NCBI RefSeq assembly: GCF_018861125.1
Contig: NZ_JAHKQN010000028.1
Coordinates: 23,823-87,822 of the forward strand
DNA: 64,000 bases
Direction of reading: 5' to 3'
From: Cellulophaga baltica
Lineage (GTDB): Bacteria > Bacteroidota > Bacteroidia > Flavobacteriales > Flavobacteriaceae
This document shows positions 63,223-64,000 of the stretch, piece after piece (the stretch's first letter is position 1; each line of letters begins with the position of its first letter). The position numbers and the translations under genes are program-made. The notes under the pieces are model-generated. The model had not been told where the DNA came from, ran no database searches, and saw only the letters and a list, made by a program, of their open reading frames with translations.

Positions 63223-64000
63223 TTAATGAGCGTTGTTTAAAGAATACAAAGCAAAGCTTCCTAACCAATGTGTACCACTATAATTCCCATCAACAATACT
63301 TGGTAACGATGTGTTTATATGATCTGTTGCTATATTTTTTAAATGGGTGTATTCAGGTAAACTCTCACTTATTCTATACAAACACCAAGATCTGCTAAAA
63401 TTTAAACCATCTAAATGAACCAATTTACCATCAGTTCTATCAGACACTTTCCCTGGTTCTAATTGATATTCAGGGTCTGTTAATTCTGGAAGAAAAGCAT
63501 CAAACCAAATTTTAAATTCTTCCGGACTGTAAATTTTGCGCATTAAATTAGCTTCCTCCAAACAAGGAGAAAGAAAATCAAAACCATTAGGCTCCCAACT
63601 TAACGGACAATCACTGTCATCAGCATAAAAGCGAAGTGCCGCCTTTTTAATTGATTCAGATAATTTTGTGTCAGATAATGTAATTGCATAATCTAAAGCA
63701 AATGAAAGTCCGAATGCTGTGTTAGTATGTTCACCTACACGTAATGGATAGTTTAATTTTGGTAAAAATGTAATGTAATTTTCAGTAATTAAATTTGTCA
63801 GAGGCTGTAAATTTGCTTCTAGTTCTCTTGCTATAGGATCTTCCCAAGTATGTAATTCTTCTGCTAATTTTAAGACCCAAGCCCAACCATAAGTTCGTTC
63901 ATACGAACTATTGCCTTTCATATTAAAGTAAGCAATTTCATTAAGTATATTATCTTTAGAGATATTGACACTTAATTTTTCTTTAATAAGGTTAGCTTCA
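63223..64000 (-). CDS. DUF2891 protein (5' end outside window)
   Basis: The frame stays open from the stop at 63223 to the window edge, so the Met at 63921 is internal. The visible 259 codons include SYERTYGWAWVLKLAEEL, DSDCPLSWEPNGFDFLSPCLEEA, HLDGLNFSRSWCLYRI and GTHWLGSFALYSL, matching DUF2891, a helical-repeat family (usually about 330-360 residues) of unknown function. Cotranscribed with Nramp and pxpABC. Confidence 0.88.
   Translation of the reverse strand, partial: EANLIKEKLSVNISKDNILNEIAYFNMKGNSSYERTYGWAWVLKLAEELHTWEDPIARELEANLQPLTNLITENYITFLPKLNYPLRVGEHTNTAFGLSFALDYAITLSDTKLSESIKKAALRFYADDSDCPLSWEPNGFDFLSPCLEEANLMRKIYSPEEFKIWFDAFLPELTDPEYQLEPGKVSDRTDGKLVHLDGLNFSRSWCLYRISESLPEYTHLKNIATDHINTSLPSIVDGNYSGTHWLGSFALYSLNNAH

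Overview
The window looks like a piece of a low-GC marine-type member of the Flavobacteriaceae (Bacteroidota). The grounds are AT-rich DNA, 5' regions without strong Shine-Dalgarno sequences, promoter boxes of the TAnnTTTG type, many short SPII lipoproteins, a type VI secretion system of the Bacteroidota-specific kind (T6SSiii) and TraN/TraO/TraQ-like proteins. All assignments come from reading the sequence and from memory of protein families; no database search was run. No tRNA, rRNA or CRISPR array was seen.

Region 1 (1-7391, minus strand) reads as one operon: a TraN-like protein (DUF4138), a TraO-like small outer-membrane protein, then three tandem lipoproteins. These three share an almost identical ~245-residue N-terminal module resembling TraQ (DUF3872), but carry completely different C-terminal repeat modules (Big_2/DUF5018; DUF5018 + cadherin-like + PKD; five DUF5011). 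No other conjugation genes accompany them. A second TraN-like gene lies at 40133-41152, so the T6SS locus is bracketed by such genes.

Region 2 (7606-28825) is the T6SSiii core. On the minus strand are a PKD protein (probable TssP), Hcp, TssB, TssC, and a second Hcp followed by an effector candidate and a MORN-repeat lipoprotein. Diverging from it on the plus strand are an NlpC/P60 lipoprotein, TssG, TssN, TssK, TssO, TssH(ClpV), TssE, TssF, TssI(VgrG), PAAR and a 987-residue muramidase effector with a lipoprotein immunity candidate. I did not find TssQ or TssR.

Region 3 (28800-40130) is an effector/immunity island aimed at peptidoglycan. It holds two GH19-type effectors with near-identical 5' halves and different C-terminal domains, a third broken remnant, lipoprotein immunity candidates, and three tandem YARHG-domain lipoproteins. 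Cassettes are separated by copies of a REP-like palindrome (gctagcgcaagcg..cgcttgtgcc), and a truncated RAYT/IS200-like transposase lies beside two of them. Several genes here are broken by nonsense codons or frameshifts.

Region 4 (41468-64000) is chromosomal metabolism. leuC-leuD-(leuA or cimA)-leuB run on the plus strand. A broken TPM-domain gene, an MFS transporter, gapN, and the ilvD-ilvB-ilvN-ilvC block with ilvA run on the minus strand; then come an ALDH gene and a pxpABC-Nramp-DUF2891 cluster. Upstream of ilvD there is a complete ribosome-mediated attenuator: promoter, a 17-residue leader peptide with Val-Ile-Ile-Ile-Val, competing hairpins and an intrinsic terminator. It should couple ilv expression to charged branched-chain tRNA levels.
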